Shown: one piece after another, positions 25,301 to 37,955 of the stretch | Layout of the letters: each line of letters opens with the position of its first letter | Position numbering within the stretch: position 1 is the stretch's first letter | Source of the DNA: Ustulina deusta | Taxonomy: Eukaryota > Ascomycota > Sordariomycetes > Xylariales > Xylariaceae | Assembly (NCBI GenBank): GCA_023159155.1 | Contig: JAJNNX010000006.1 | Location: forward strand, 434,001 to 498,000 | Reading direction: 5' to 3' | Length of the DNA stretch: 64,000 nt | Notes under the pieces: generated by a model | Told to the model about the DNA's origin: nothing | The model's database searches: none | The model's input: the letters and a program-made list of their open reading frames with translations, nothing else | Made by a program: the position numbers and the translations under genes

Positions 25301-28049
25301 TTAGGCGCGAATAAGTAGCGCCCAAGCACACACCCCAAGCGACTTGGCTTGTTTAGAACAACACCTGCACTACGCAATCCCTGGGAACCCCTACTGCCCC
25401 CACCATTTGGCGCATAGGGACAACCCCCTGGTTCACTCGCCTCACCCCGTCTCCATCGCCGCTCGTCCAATCTCGCAACCGCATCTTGTTCTCAGCAAGA
25501 GCAGTCGTCGCATCTAGTTTCAATCACGCGCATGACGACAACCTCGAGGCAGGGGTAGGTCCCGAAGAGAATGGCTTAACTCGCCTGCACTAATGCTACA
25601 CTACATTCCACTACGACTAGTGCACTCGTATACACAGACTGTCCTGGCTACCTAGCAGCATACTTAGTCAATCACATCTGTGGCTCACCTGCATACGACA
25701 TGCCGCACACCGTAGTCGGTGTCTGTCTGTGCTGGAGAGCATTGGGCACCCTGCCTGCTCGGTGCAACCGTACCCAGGACCACCATGAGACCGCCTCCGA
25801 GTCGCATGTCTTATCTGGCAGCCCGTTATTATCTGCGACCCTGTTGGGCTGGCAAAGCAGGACAACCGAACATGTCCCGTCGGGTTGGTCTGCCCACCCA
25901 CCACCTCGTTTCCTTCCGTGCGCCTAGTCGACTCCTTCGAGCCACCAAACACACCAGCCGAGCGAACCACTCGACTAACAGCTCGAGACGCCCCGATACA
26001 CCAGCCAATCAATGTCTCTCCCAACATCTCGGGCAGAGCACGCTTTCCACAGCCAGAGCGCCATCCCCCTCGGCTCGCAGCTCTTGAGGAGAGCAATCGC
26101 GAAACGAAGTATTAGACCAAGAGGAGATGGAGAAAGAAAAACAAAAAAAAAAAAGGGAAAGGAGGAGGGGGGGTTTCCTCGTGTAGCCACCGGTTCGACA
26201 CAGGGTTGTCGCGTAACTGATACATGCGTCCCGATCGATGAATTACTCGATTAGCGGCGGATTAACTGCTCCAAATCTGTCCCGGCAAGCTGTCTAGCGG
26301 CAAGCCAAGCCGGCCACCACCACGCGCAATGATCAACCACGAGCTGATCTGCCATGGGTCCCGCTCTCGACCAATGCAACTCACCGTCTCAGATTCTCAG
26401 CCCACCCCAGGAAATCCAGAAACATTGTTACCACGTCATGAGAGCCCGCATTAGCTGAGAGACTCCCTTGACCGTGTGCCGAAGAGGTAATGGAATTTTC
26501 TTAATAATACGAAGTACCCGCCGCTCGAGTCTCGTTCTTCTTGATTTTAAGAAATATATGCTGCCCTGCCTCTCTGGCACAAGTGAACACATCATTAGCG
26601 ACCCGTTTGCTTGCTTGCAGCATTTAAGCATTATATGATTTAAGCTAGACGCCGACGTCTATCTAGCTTCCGCGCCCTGCGGTCATCAATCACGTTTCCC
26701 AACGAGGTGGTTCGACAACCAAGGCAACGGTACGTCAGCGAAATTATTTACCCTTGTCTCCAGCTTGTTGCTTCTTCATTTCTTCGTTGGCCCTCTTGTT
26801 CTTTGCTCGTCCTCGGCCTATCTTCTAGCTTGGGGAAGAGTTCTCGTTGAAAGATGTTTGCCCAGCCTCGCGATCCAGTTTGGCTATTATCTCGAGTCCC
26901 GTCCTTCTTCCTAGCGGCAGTGCTCGTTTGGACCATTGTTGGTATCCGTTAGATTCGTTTGCGCTCTTTTTATTACCATTTACCCATATCCTTGGTTCTT
27001 AGCCCGTCGTGTTGTACGCGCCCGACGGCGCATCTACTCTACAGTCTACTACCAAACTGGGTCAGCACCATCTCCCTGATAGAACCGGCTCGGGCCTCCT
27101 TGCCCAATGTCTCTTCCCCTCCCGGCTGCTTTGCTCCCCGGTCATCGAATGTCTTATATTGATGTACTCAATTGCTTGATCTCTACACAGGGACTGCAGG
27201 CAATCCCAACAGCGCTACGTCGTCAATTTTCTTTGCTATCAATAAAAACCTAAATATCAGTCGTGTGTATATACTTTTGCGATTAGGGGAGCAGAATACG
27301 AGTGATGTAGACGCACCTTGCCTGCTGCGCTCTTCCTAGCCTCCTATTGTTATGACATGTTGCTCTCGCTTCGTACTTGGCGTTGTTCTCTACCATATAC
27401 ATAGAGCAGCGATCCTTGGGTTGAGCTGGACAAGCACTCATGACTGGTTTATTTCCACACTTTAGTCCTCCGACCTGGAGCGGCCGCTGAATTTCCTCTC
27501 GCGCTCGATTTCGACCTTCTAACAGCATGTCTTCTCAGGACCTTGGGCGCTCTCTTGGCCTGTTTGCTGTGTGACCCTTTATGACAGTCAGATACCAAGG
27601 TGAAAGACCAAGGGTGATCCCGCACTCGCTCCCAGCGAAAGAGTCAAGCGCTCCTTCGCCGGCGCCACAGGATTTTAAGGTACACGCACGAGTGCCAGTC
27701 CAGTCTCCGCCTCCGTCATCCGAAGCAACCCTCCTCCCGAGCCAGTACCAGGGCTCCTCTCCAGCAACAGGGGGGTACGGGAGGTACTCAGGAGCACAAG
27801 TACCTATGGGTTCCGCGGGCTTGTACCTACTACCTCAGCGCACTACAATCCCGGCACCGCACCGCTGCTACTGCGCCGAGCCCACTGTAATCCATCCATC
27901 CCATGGAGCCATTAGTCTAGGTACCTCGCTATAACCCAGAACCCATCCATTCATCCACCAGCATTCGGTAAGCCCCGCAACTCCACCCTGCACCAATTTC
28001 TGCAGAGCAGCAACTCGGTCATGACCATGACCCAGCAGGCTCAGACTTT

Positions 28050-28616
28050 TGCTCACCACTTATTATTACTTATTGCCTATTCTGCTTCCATCCAACTTTC
28101 ACAACCTTTCCACTCTCACCCGCTCTTCCTCTCTCTCCACACCCTCAATTTCCTTATTCTCACCTAAGGACCTATTCTGGTTCCCTTTAATAATACCCCT
28201 CCACGCCACCTCGTATTTTAGAATTCCCTCCTTCTCGCGCCATTGCATATTGCAGGCTTTGCACAACGAGTCACCCGCCATTACCTCAGCGCATTCTCAC
28301 CATCTATATTATACAGAGCTGAAGAATTTCGACATAACTAACCAGCTTCAGACTTGAGACAGTTCTGCCCCCGTCATTCCATGCCGTCTACATCCTAACT
28401 CTTGTCTTTCTGGACCTCGTCATGAATGTCGGCCATTGCTGGATTTGGTTGGGAAAATTTTTGTATTTGCCACTGGAAATAAGGCCGCCATATATCCTTC
28501 CTGATTATTATTAGTATACGCCACACCAGGCGCCGTTATCTACCACGACCTCCGGCTGTTTGGTTCGTCGTCAACAGACCTCGAACTGGCGCCTCTATTG
28601 TGTCCCTTGGCGTAGC
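28050..28616 (+). promoter_or_regulatory. Putative promoter and 5' leader of the Zn2Cys6 gene
   Basis: A strongly pyrimidine-rich stretch (about 28080-28210, many CTCT and TCCAC words) lies about 400-550 bp upstream of the ATG. It is followed by a non-repetitive leader. Such CT-rich tracts are common just upstream of fungal transcription starts. No experimentally defined site is visible. Confidence 0.4.
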
Positions 28617-29952
28617 ATGGCAGGAGACCATCGGAGCAAGGGACATCTACCTAGACACGATCAATACGACGACTCTCAGTATCCACCGATTCCTGGTGAG
28701 GAAGACGAACGCTCCAGAGCTATTTCACACCACGCTCGGTCACAAATGGCGTCCAGCACAGTAACCCTGCCGTCGATCCAAGATCGACCTGATATGTACG
28801 GCCCACCGAGTGCCAGATCTTGGGATCCAAGAGCCTCTGGCTATGGCCCGTCGCCTACCTCTACCAACGGGTATCCGCCTCCCGCTGGCGTGCCCGGGCC
28901 CCCTGGATCATGCTACTCTCCTGCAGGTGGTGGCAGTGCCTATCCTCCTCCAGGTGCTCCTCACCAGCCGTACTCTCTTCCACCGGTCCAACCGCATGCT
29001 CAAGATCCCAGGAGTAGCTACCCTCCAGACCCTCGTGCTCAGGCTTATTACGCAGCCCAGAACACCGGGCCTTTCAACGGGGGAGCAAATGCGTACGATT
29101 ACGGCTACCGTCAAGACCGCGGTCCGCCTGGTTCCTATACACCAGAATATGCAAGAGGCGGCCCTGCAGTCGGCGCTGTGATTTCCCACGGGCAGTCTGC
29201 TCCTAGGCAACGTACTTCTATTGCATGCAAATATTGTAGGAGGAGAAAGGTAGGAATTACCAGGCCGATTTGTGGCAGGAACCTCGGCTAAGAAAACTCG
29301 GTCACTAACATGAATTTAGATTCGTTGCAGTGGCTACGCCAATTCACCCGGGGGGAAGTGCACAAATTGTATCAAAATGAACCAGGAATGTGTTTTTCAG
29401 CCTGTTTCGTCCACTTCATCCACTGCGTTTGTACCAGTATCTGCATTACCAAACGGCGTCCCACCAGGCGTACAACTGTTTGGAGCATATGGTCAACCAT
29501 TGGGAGCAGGACCAGCTAACTACCCTCCTGGAGCGAATTACCAGGCTACTACACCGCACTATGAGCAGCCACTTCCGTCTCCCACCGGCTCAAATGGTTC
29601 ATATTGGGAGGACAGACCGGAAAATACGAGGAGACGCCACAGAATGTCGGACGATCATGGAGTCCGTCTTCCGCCCCCTAACACGTTTCCTGATGACAAC
29701 TCTCGACGTCGATCTCCTTCGAGCAGCAGTCCAAATCATTTACAGCCATTCCAAGCGAGTCAAGCTCAACCGATACCCCATCAGGGATTTGACAATAGAA
29801 CGCCTCCGCCCAGAGGCAGCCCATCCGGTGCTGCAGCCAGCAGCGCTCCAGGAAGCTCAGTGATGAATCTGGAAAACATCATGAGTTCAAATCCTTCGGG
29901 TAACGACATCGATCAGAGCATGTTGGGTCGGTTGAATCGTCGTACGAAGTGA
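28617..29952 (+). CDS. Zn(II)2Cys6 transcription factor
   Basis: This is a fungal binuclear zinc-cluster DNA-binding protein, presumably nuclear. Two exons, 28617-29249 and 29320-29952, flank a 70-bp intron (GTAGGA...CACTAAC...TTTAG) and encode 421 aa. The Zn cluster is C-x2-C-x6-C-x10-C-x2-C-x6-C, with Cys204, 207, 214, 225, 228 and 235. The intron falls between Lys211 and Ile212, inside the cluster (CRRRK / IRC). Residues 60-200 are Pro/Gly/Tyr-rich and low in complexity. Residues after 236 are Pro/Ser-rich with a short conserved-looking end (NLENIMSS...SMLGRLNRR). There is no long fungal-specific middle-homology domain. The open frame begins 57 bases before the ATG with a TTG; the ATG at 28617 was chosen. 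The target genes are unknown. The gene is isolated, with no metabolic gene next to it. Confidence 0.9.
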
Positions 29953-32900
29953 CTGCCTTTGCATATTTTCAACCATAATTATACATGGGCAATATTCCAA
30001 CACATTTCTTAGGTAGGAATACTGCATAGACCTGGTGTCAGTTGGCTGGCCAGCTGGCTGTGGCACAAATTCGTGCTAAATAACCTCATATACGAAGATG
30101 ATAAAATACAACAGGCATCAACTTTTATCGACAAGTTGATGGGAACTCCGTGGAAAATTACCTCGAAGCATGAGTAAAAGGGACTCGGTTGGAACAAAAG
30201 ATGACGGGAGCTCTAGTTGGCGACACGAAGGACTTGGGTTGTTCATAGCGACTTAGATGAAATGCTGGCTTGTCGACAAACTTCGATCAAAGCGTACATG
30301 ATTATTACGGGGCGGTTTATTCGTTTCTAAATATTTTCCCGGCCGGGAGGCGACTGCGGTTGGAATGGGGAAAGATTGGCTTGCCTCACGGCGAATATCC
30401 GAACGACGATTTGCTTCATTTTCTGTTATACTCAAACTCATGGCTCACGAAGGCGTTATTTTCCACGGTCGACTCGGTACTATTGGCCAAATACCGCGCG
30501 AGCGAGGGGATTCGAAGGGATTCGAGCGGCACTTAATTTCAAAGCAAACCTATTCCATCCTAAGGCATCAATAAAGATCTTACAGATCCCTGAATAATAT
30601 AAATTTTGATGCATATTATGTCCTATTCAAATTCGTCTATACTATTTACTCATCGACCTGAACATCAGTCCAAGTTCGAATTTGTACTTGCAAGTACCCT
30701 TGACTCCTGTACGTCTGTCACGCATGGAGTGCCCTGCTGCCATGCTTCTGGTCTTCATTGTAACTACACCCTCTCTTTCCAAGCATCGCCCACCTGTTTC
30801 TTGGCAGGCTTGCGTTTGAGGAATGTCGATTTCTAGTACATGCCACCGGGGGAACGTACAATAGATACCAGCACAAAGCACTAACATCATGGGTAATTTG
30901 AAGTTGGCAGTGGTATCCTGGTGGCGCACGGAGTTAGATTCTGCTAGGCCTAAACCGACTGCAGAATTGCTTGCATGAACTACTTAACCTCCTTGTCGTT
31001 ATTGCTCCAGAACTCGATAGTTGAGTTTTATGGAGAAGGGGACTCCTTGCAATACAAAGGCAAAAAAAGCAAGGCAGCAAATAGTCATCATGCAATCGAT
31101 AGTTAAATTCCAAGACACGATGGTGTGCGGGATCAGTTAGAATGGAAGTCAGTACATCTACTAGTCAGTCACGTAGGTATTGTGTATGTATCAGTGTGAA
31201 AGTGGAGAGAGTGATGGTTGTAATACCGCCTCCGAAGGTACGGTTCGAGGCCCCGTAGGTCATTCTAATCTAATGGAATTCCTCTGCTATTTTGTATTTC
31301 TACATGCCGCACCCAATAGCGAGCCGTAGGTTCTCCCAAATTTCTAGTCCCCTTTTTCGTGTCAGAACCAAACTATACGCCACCAACGCAAACTCGCGGC
31401 TCATCCAATAGTTCGCCTCCGCTTTGCTATCTCACCCACATCTTGCCAATAATTCTTCCTTGGTCAGCTAGGCTAAGCTGACCGTTGGGTCATATCAGCA
31501 CTGCTCGAGCTTGCCATGATTCAGTCGAAGTAGGGTGGGAGGTCTAGCCTTCTGACCTCCACACCTCGGTTAGTATTACCCGTCGGCGTCCCCTCCATGC
31601 CGTGTCCCGTGCCCGAGTTTTGCTTTTCTTGACTTCTGCTATTACAAACAAATAGGCCCTATGTAATACACTGATCAATGCCACTGTTGGTCGTGGGAGA
31701 GCATTTCGCTCTTGTATTGTGTGGCGAAAATGATATCGCCCAGTTGTTCGAACGGACCTTATACAGAACCCTCCTACTAGTATGTTACAAACTAACCTAT
31801 CCTTCGGAAGATAACGAGGCTGGTTTTTCCCCCTTTCTATCCATGCCGCCCGGCCTGGATCTTGTCGATCACTGCGACCAGCCCATTGCGACTCATGTTT
31901 GTTTCTTTCTCTAGAATGTGATTCGCACCCCCCCCCCCCCCCCCCTCCGCTTTACTATGGATACACAGTGAATACATAAATTCATACACGACGGATAACG
32001 CTCCGTACCGTACCGCACCACACCGTACGGTCCAATGCGAAACCTTGATCTGTAGCGATTTCACATTCTGGAGTTCAGGGACACCCCTTCCCTCCCTGCC
32101 TCTGTGCTTTTTCTCGCGCCGGCACGACCCTCTCTCGAACCGAGTGGGGTTTGGGAGGTGCGGAAAGACAGAAAAACAGTTACTAGTAATGGTAGGTGAA
32201 GAGGACTGACTCGGTTCGATCAACTTGAATCGGTGACAACGTGGTGTTAGTCTGCGGTGACCAAAATGCAGCACCCGAATGTCGCTCGAGCTTGGTCTTA
32301 TTTATTGGAAATTGATTTAATTATGTTAGGCTAGTAGAGAGGATGTACTGCGCTGCGGTGTAAACATCAGTGATGTATCTTCCGTTGCATTGTCACAAAT
32401 AACAGTTTGGGGCTAAGCCGACGGGTAGACTAATACCTGGACAGGTACCCTACCGCGTTGAACTGATAATGAATCTCTATGCTTTTTACCAGGCGTGCAG
32501 TCATTAAAGGGTCCCTGTTCTCCCTTTATTCCAGGCATACTTTTAGCTGTGATGTCGAGTAGGGCGGGCATAAATCCAGAGGCTTCGCTGTTACTGCATA
32601 CTTTGTCCTTCGTTCTGTGCTCGTGTGGTTAAGATACTTTTTGGAATACCCTACTAGGTGCTTATTATTGCCGTTAATGTTGCTCAAATAGGTATCATCT
32701 CCGGCAAAGAAAAGGAGGCGCCATCCGAAAACATAGCTGTACTTGGTGAATTCCAATCCGTACCCTTTCAGCTCTCATTGAGGCCACAAAGAAAACGCGC
32801 CAGGACTCGAGGCGACCATACGAGTTTGTCTAGTCGGAGATAATTCCTTCTTTTGGCCGGTAATCAAAGACATAAAGTGAGGGAGGACAGCGTCAACAAA

Positions 32901-35900
32901 CATTACCCCCCGTATAACCAAGTGCTTTGTTCTGCATCTGCATGCGGTTGACGTCGCAGCTGTCCTGAAAACTTTACGACTAAATACACTGAGATTTAGA
33001 ATCACGAACCGCAGAATACCTGTCCGAATGTTACCTAGATAAGGCGACCCCGAGTCTTCCGTCCGAACAAACGAGCGAACTCTCAGCCCGAGCGATGTCG
33101 TTTTCCCTGCCCCCCAAGGGCGCTACATCCCTACCCTGCATAATGAATGCTGTCAAACATTAGGGGGGAAAGAAAAGAGACGGGATGGATACGACAGGTG
33201 ATGAACCAGGCATCCCCTTCGAAAAATAGTACGAGAATACTCATGCAGCAACTCTATTGAGTCGGCTAGCACACGCCATGTTGTCCAAACTTTGGGGCCA
33301 ATCCCAGGTAATAGTTAAAGACTTTAGCCGCGATAGCCCTTCTCTGTAGCACAAACATACGGGCACAGTGGGGGGAGGTGGCAGTCGTGAGAGACATACA
33401 GTATTTAGCTGGCTTCCTTACCGCTAGAGTCATCTATTTCCGATACAACGGCCATTACGGTATCCCCTCCATCTATTTGTTTAGGGCTTCTCCCCAGGTC
33501 ATACACGTAACTTCTTTTAGGAGCCGTCATCCCTTTACTCCTTGCCTGGCTCGGGACGGGACGCGTCACTGACTCATCTGAAGAACGCCTGGGAACGAGT
33601 TTCGTGGTGGCGTCCAGTGACGCGTCCGATCTAAAAGATAATCTTGGGATGATGTCTGTAGGCCTGGAGTTTATCTTGACCGCTGATCCCGGACGGGGCA
33701 GGGGAAAGACAAATGGGAGGGTCGGCACGGGAAACGCTAATGTTGTGCCATAACACCTCTTTTACTTACTTAGGTACTCATTTTGCTTTCCTAAGTCATA
33801 CAGGCCGTACAATGCTCCAATATTCGATGCTGGCTCCATGATATCGTTTCTATAACTCGCCACGGGAATATTACATTGTTTGGCGGGACGATTTGCGGCC
33901 AGGAAGAGCGGACCGTAAGTAGGCACCAACCACATAGGGCAGTCAGACAAACAATTTACCTTGAGGGTCACAAAACATACTTTCAGTCGAACAAGAGGGC
34001 AAACACAGCACAGACAATAAAATCTCCCAATCAACATGCTAGTCCCGAGGTTAAAAAGCGTCTCTCCTTGCTCCATCCCAGGACCGCATATTAGAGTTCA
34101 TCCATTCTTCAACCTTCTTGTCGCGTTTTGCGGGGACCTTCAATTCGATTCTGACACGAGGTGCGGTCTCTTTTACTACATAGACGTGGGTAGGTAATAA
34201 GTAAGTGGTAGCTGTCTAAGAGAGAGACGAAAAACACGGGAGTTTGCTTTTGTGGAGAAAATAAAATCGAGCGATATAAATTAGAATGGGTCGAGCCTTT
34301 TTGTCTTCGCCCTTTTCTTGCCTTCTCTCCCGATATTGAGCTTCGGGACTGACGAGTAGGTAGGCAGGCGCCTCGTATCTGGGATCGTATAACCTGGAGG
34401 CCCAAAAGAAAAAGAGAAAAAGAAGGGAAGAAAAAAAAGAAAAACCTGTGTCTGTGTCATCCGAAGAGTTTGATTGATACACTTCATATTCCGCCATCAA
34501 CTAGGTGTCGGCCAAATATGAAGCTGTTCCCGAATCCTGGAGCAAATCTCGGCTTCTTTTCGTATATGTTTCCCTCGGGATATCAACTGCGAGGGGGGGG
34601 GAAGAGGAATTATACCCGCTCCATCATCTATCGTATTATAAATCACACTCCCCGTTCTTGTTTTTTAACCCGTCTCCGTTCGTTGTACGGGGCCAACGCT
34701 TTCCCGTATACCCGAGTAGTATTTGGATACGAAATACGAGTGCATAGAACTCTCCCAAGTTTTCGTCTGCAGGCTAGCCGGAAATCTCGTCCATTCTGCC
34801 CTTGTAGCAGGATTGTGTCTGCTGAAATACTGCTTTAGTGTCAAGGGGCGCTAGAGCTGTAGATTTTGTTTTCATCAGTGTCCTCCATCGATGGTGGCTG
34901 GTTTCTTGAGAGGGGAAAGTGTTCAGAGCCTTGGAAGGCTATACGATTTCACCCATCAACATCGCCATGCCATTTCGCTGCCACACTCGTGATCAGGGCA
35001 GCTTGTCTCTTATAATGGACAATGCTGCATACCTCGCCAGCGCAAGGAAAGCTGTAATGCAGCCAAAGCTATTTCCCGTAATAACTTATAGCACGCGAAA
35101 TTATCGTCTCCTTTTCTCCCAAACACGGTTTTGCAAGCCGTGTAGTTGTTTGCTCTGAAGATGATGGACTCTTTGTGTTTCAGGGACTACACCTTTACCT
35201 CTCAGCAGCCTATTATACTCTACGAGCTGATAACTCAACCTTTGGTACGAGGCTAAACTTCGGAACCCTCGCTGGATTATTGATCGCGGTGTAAAATGTC
35301 AGTTAGGGAGGAGGTTTTAATATAGCTTATTTAGACGCGCCTTTTGGAATGATTTGCGGAGGAGGTTTAGTTATCGTAAAACTCAGACCCGGCCAAAAGA
35401 TCAAAGAACAGAAACTCTGCCTTTTTGGATGTTCAGAGAGCGCGCGACACTGCGCGACGTTAATTTCATCTTCACGTACCTAGCTATAACCACAGGATTG
35501 CCATATTAGTCGAGTCTAGTAGGAAGCTGCTCTATATGAGGATCCATTTGCTGTAGCGTCGATGACTTGATGAGTTGCCCCAGCGTGATGTCGAGAGGGG
35601 CGGGAGACAACTCATAGTGTCGGTGATCTTCATGTGCAAATTTTCTCCTAGTCGTTTCAGTTGAAATTGGTTTACCGATCAGCTGGGACCGTATTGTGTG
35701 GGGGAGTTCATGGGCGGCAAACACTGTCGCGGGTTGGATTTGGTGTGTATTAATGGCATGGAGGTTCAGGTTTTCCGGGATGACCGGACAAATGAAAGTG
35801 GGTTGAACGCTGCTGGGGGTACCTGTAGTCTACGCAATCTACACTATAATCTAGACATATCAAAACCATATCAATGCAGATATAGGCAGTCTAGTACCTA

Positions 35901-36327
35901 GGTAGGATTTACTATTCTAATATTCCCCAGTTAGGCAATGATGTTCGAGGGTCGAGAGTTGGAGACTGAATGGTGAAATTAATGTTGGTCTAATTTTTGA
36001 CGTAGATGTTTTCCGGAGAGGTAATAAGTAATGTGTCAATGATTACCTATACCGTCTCTATTGAAATTTGCCTTAAAATTGGCCCCTGTTATAGTAAATA
36101 CCCCTTTCTTTTATATCTTACAACTCCCTCATTCTATCTTTGAGGAACAGAGTAGACCCCCATTATTCTAAAAGGGAGTCTCCAACGCCAAGCCGAGGGT
36201 ATGAACCATCACTCATCCTTTTCCCTCTTCGCTCCGACATATTATCGTGATCTTCCTCGATATTGTTTCAACGAGTGGTCAGTCTACCAGGACCTAAAGC
36301 ACTCACTTGGTGTGATCCAACCTACTC
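29953..36327. other. Gene-poor region between the Zn2Cys6 and F-box genes
   Basis: No confident gene is seen. It contains an 18-C homopolymer at 31928-31945, an A/G-rich run at about 34400-34445 and scattered TACCTA words. A minus-strand open stretch at 33405-33765 looks somewhat protein-like and is discussed as a finding. Confidence 0.5.
31928..31945. repeat. Poly-C homopolymer (18 C)
   Basis: Eighteen consecutive C on the plus strand. Tracts this long are prone to sequencing and assembly error, so the exact length should be treated with care. Confidence 0.95.
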
Positions 36328-37955
36328 TCACGATGCTGCCGTCGGTAACTTCTCGCGCACCGAAAGCACGCCATTCTCACCCTTTTCCATTACGAAGCAC
36401 CTCTCTGCATACACGCCGCAGCTATGTAGCTCCCGCCAAGGAGCAGACAAGCGGCGCACCATGATAGGCTTCCAGCCTCCGATATTAATAGTAATGGAGC
36501 GCCACGAGACGGGCTTTTTATTTTGAACCAGTGAGAGAACTTGCATCGCTCTTTCGTGATCAATATCAACATTGGGCTTGATATCCTGGAGAGGATCCAG
36601 AACCGTCTGTGTATGTAGCGTAAGGGTGTTGAGTTGAGGGAAGTTACACAAGGTATGTAGGAAGTGGTGTGGTTCGCAGCATTTCTCGTCCATGTCGAGC
36701 TCAAGAATACGGAGATTGACCAGTTTCCGTGACATCATGTCTAGATCTTTGATGTCTATAGTTGGGCAACGGCGATGCTCGTCAGCGAAGCCTGTATAGT
36801 CGCGAAACCGGAGGCTCTGCAGAGATTGTGCGTGCTGCAGTATCCCGTCAATAGGGAACGACTCAATGTCACATGTAATCTGTAAGTCGACGAGCGCTTG
36901 GATCTGCTTAATTAGGATATATTGGCCTCTGGTAGTATCCCGTCGTCTATTAGGTAAATGCATGCTGAAATCATCTAAACGTAGTGTTTTCAGATGCTGA
37001 AAGTCCGTGAACAAGACCGAATTAAGGAACGGGCTCAGCGGCACATCTACCATCTCAAGATGTCGGATCTTGGAGAAGTCCCAATGCTGTCGGACGGTGG
37101 TAGAGCTGTGGTCCCAATCGTAGGATCGTAAAGAGAGTTCCCTGAATGGCGGCAGGCGTTCGTTACCACTCAACTCGAATCGAGTACCTTGGCCCCTATC
37201 GTTGTACGAAAACGTCTCTAGTCGTGGCGAGTTGAGCAGCAGACCTTTCAAACTTTCAACACGGGCAGTAAGCGGAGGTGTCGGGGTGGCCATCTTCAGG
37301 GACACGAGGATCGGCGTCGGGATTGCTTTCAAATAAGGATTGTTCTTTTCAGATCGGAAATCGCGCAGCGGTAGTCCCTCGATATACAGCTTGACCCTGT
37401 TAGACTGAATGTGTCGCGGGGGGAGAATGTCCGTGGGTACCCAGACGTCTCCCTTGCATAGGTCATCTTGCACGTAGCGCCAGCTGTTTCAGAACTCTTT
37501 TAGTTATCTGATCAATAGATAAACCAGAACTAGAAGGTAGGAAAAGTACCTTACTGACGATAACCTCTGAATCTTATTCAATAACCGTCTGACATGCTCG
37601 GCATTGAGATCACTGGCAACTTTCACGTGCCTTGTATGGGCACAAATATTGGCAATGCCTGAAGGGAAGTAGGTCTCAGCCTGAGGGGCTATGATATACT
37701 GGGCCATCTGAAGTGTTTGGTATTTCATGGGCGTGACAATGGCGTTGAATCTTGTTGAGACTAACCGGGCGGCGCTCAACGACCTGGAGTCAACATCCTC
37801 TAACTGGGAGAATCATTGTCAGCTCTCAATTTCTCACCCCATCCGGATGGTGTTTGTGCATGTACCTGTTTCAAGATTAAAATGAGAAGCTCAGTACTGA
37901 GCTCACCAAGTAACCATCTCGGATGATGCTGGTGCATAATTGTGGGCGTCGCCAT
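36328..37955 (-). CDS. F-box protein, 499 aa
   Basis: Three exons are inferred on the minus strand: 37955-37866, 37803-37550 and 37483-36328. The introns are 62 and 66 bp. All phases agree, giving 499 residues. The F-box spans residues 14 to about 58, with the pattern LGELSTELLILILKQLED...SLSAARLVSTRFNAIV, close to the consensus LPxELLxxIxxxL...SLxxxxLVSKRF. Such proteins recruit substrates to SCF (Skp1-Cul1-F-box) ubiquitin ligases. The rest is a Leu-rich region of irregular repeats (for example HLKTLRLDDF, LVNLRILELDM, PQLNTLTLHTQ) that probably forms a leucine-rich-repeat-like substrate face. Family members vary greatly between fungi, and the substrate is unknown. The gene lies alone in gene-poor DNA and all splice sites and the frame are intact, so it is probably functional. 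Confidence 0.88.

Larger units (their letters stand above)
8722..28050. other. About 19 kb gene-poor region
   Basis: I cannot support any gene here. Open frames are short, occur on both strands, and lack domains or splice-consistent neighbours. The longest are 15874-16299 (+), 20206-20628 (-), 21403-21828 (-) and 22607-23047 (+). The base composition by eye is mixed rather than strongly A/T-rich. The stretch contains many TACCTA/TAGGTA and CACTAC/GTAGTG words, the microsatellite cluster at 18.5-19.3 kb, an A-rich run at about 26140-26165 and a tRNA-T-arm-like motif near 15020. It may be decayed repeats, noncoding transcription units or lineage-specific intergenic DNA. Confidence 0.5.

Noticed and set aside
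27581..27934. 117-codon plus-strand open frame upstream of the Zn2Cys6 gene
   Set aside because: Pro/Ser-rich with no domain, in the probable promoter region of the regulator. It could be noise or a leader frame.
31235..31265. ACGGTTCGAGGCCCCGT, a second T-arm-like hairpin
   Set aside because: The loop is too long for a tRNA T-arm and no other tRNA parts are nearby.
31837..32274. 145-codon minus-strand open frame containing a Gly run
   Set aside because: The Gly run comes from the 18-C homopolymer. Composition is irregular and there is no domain.
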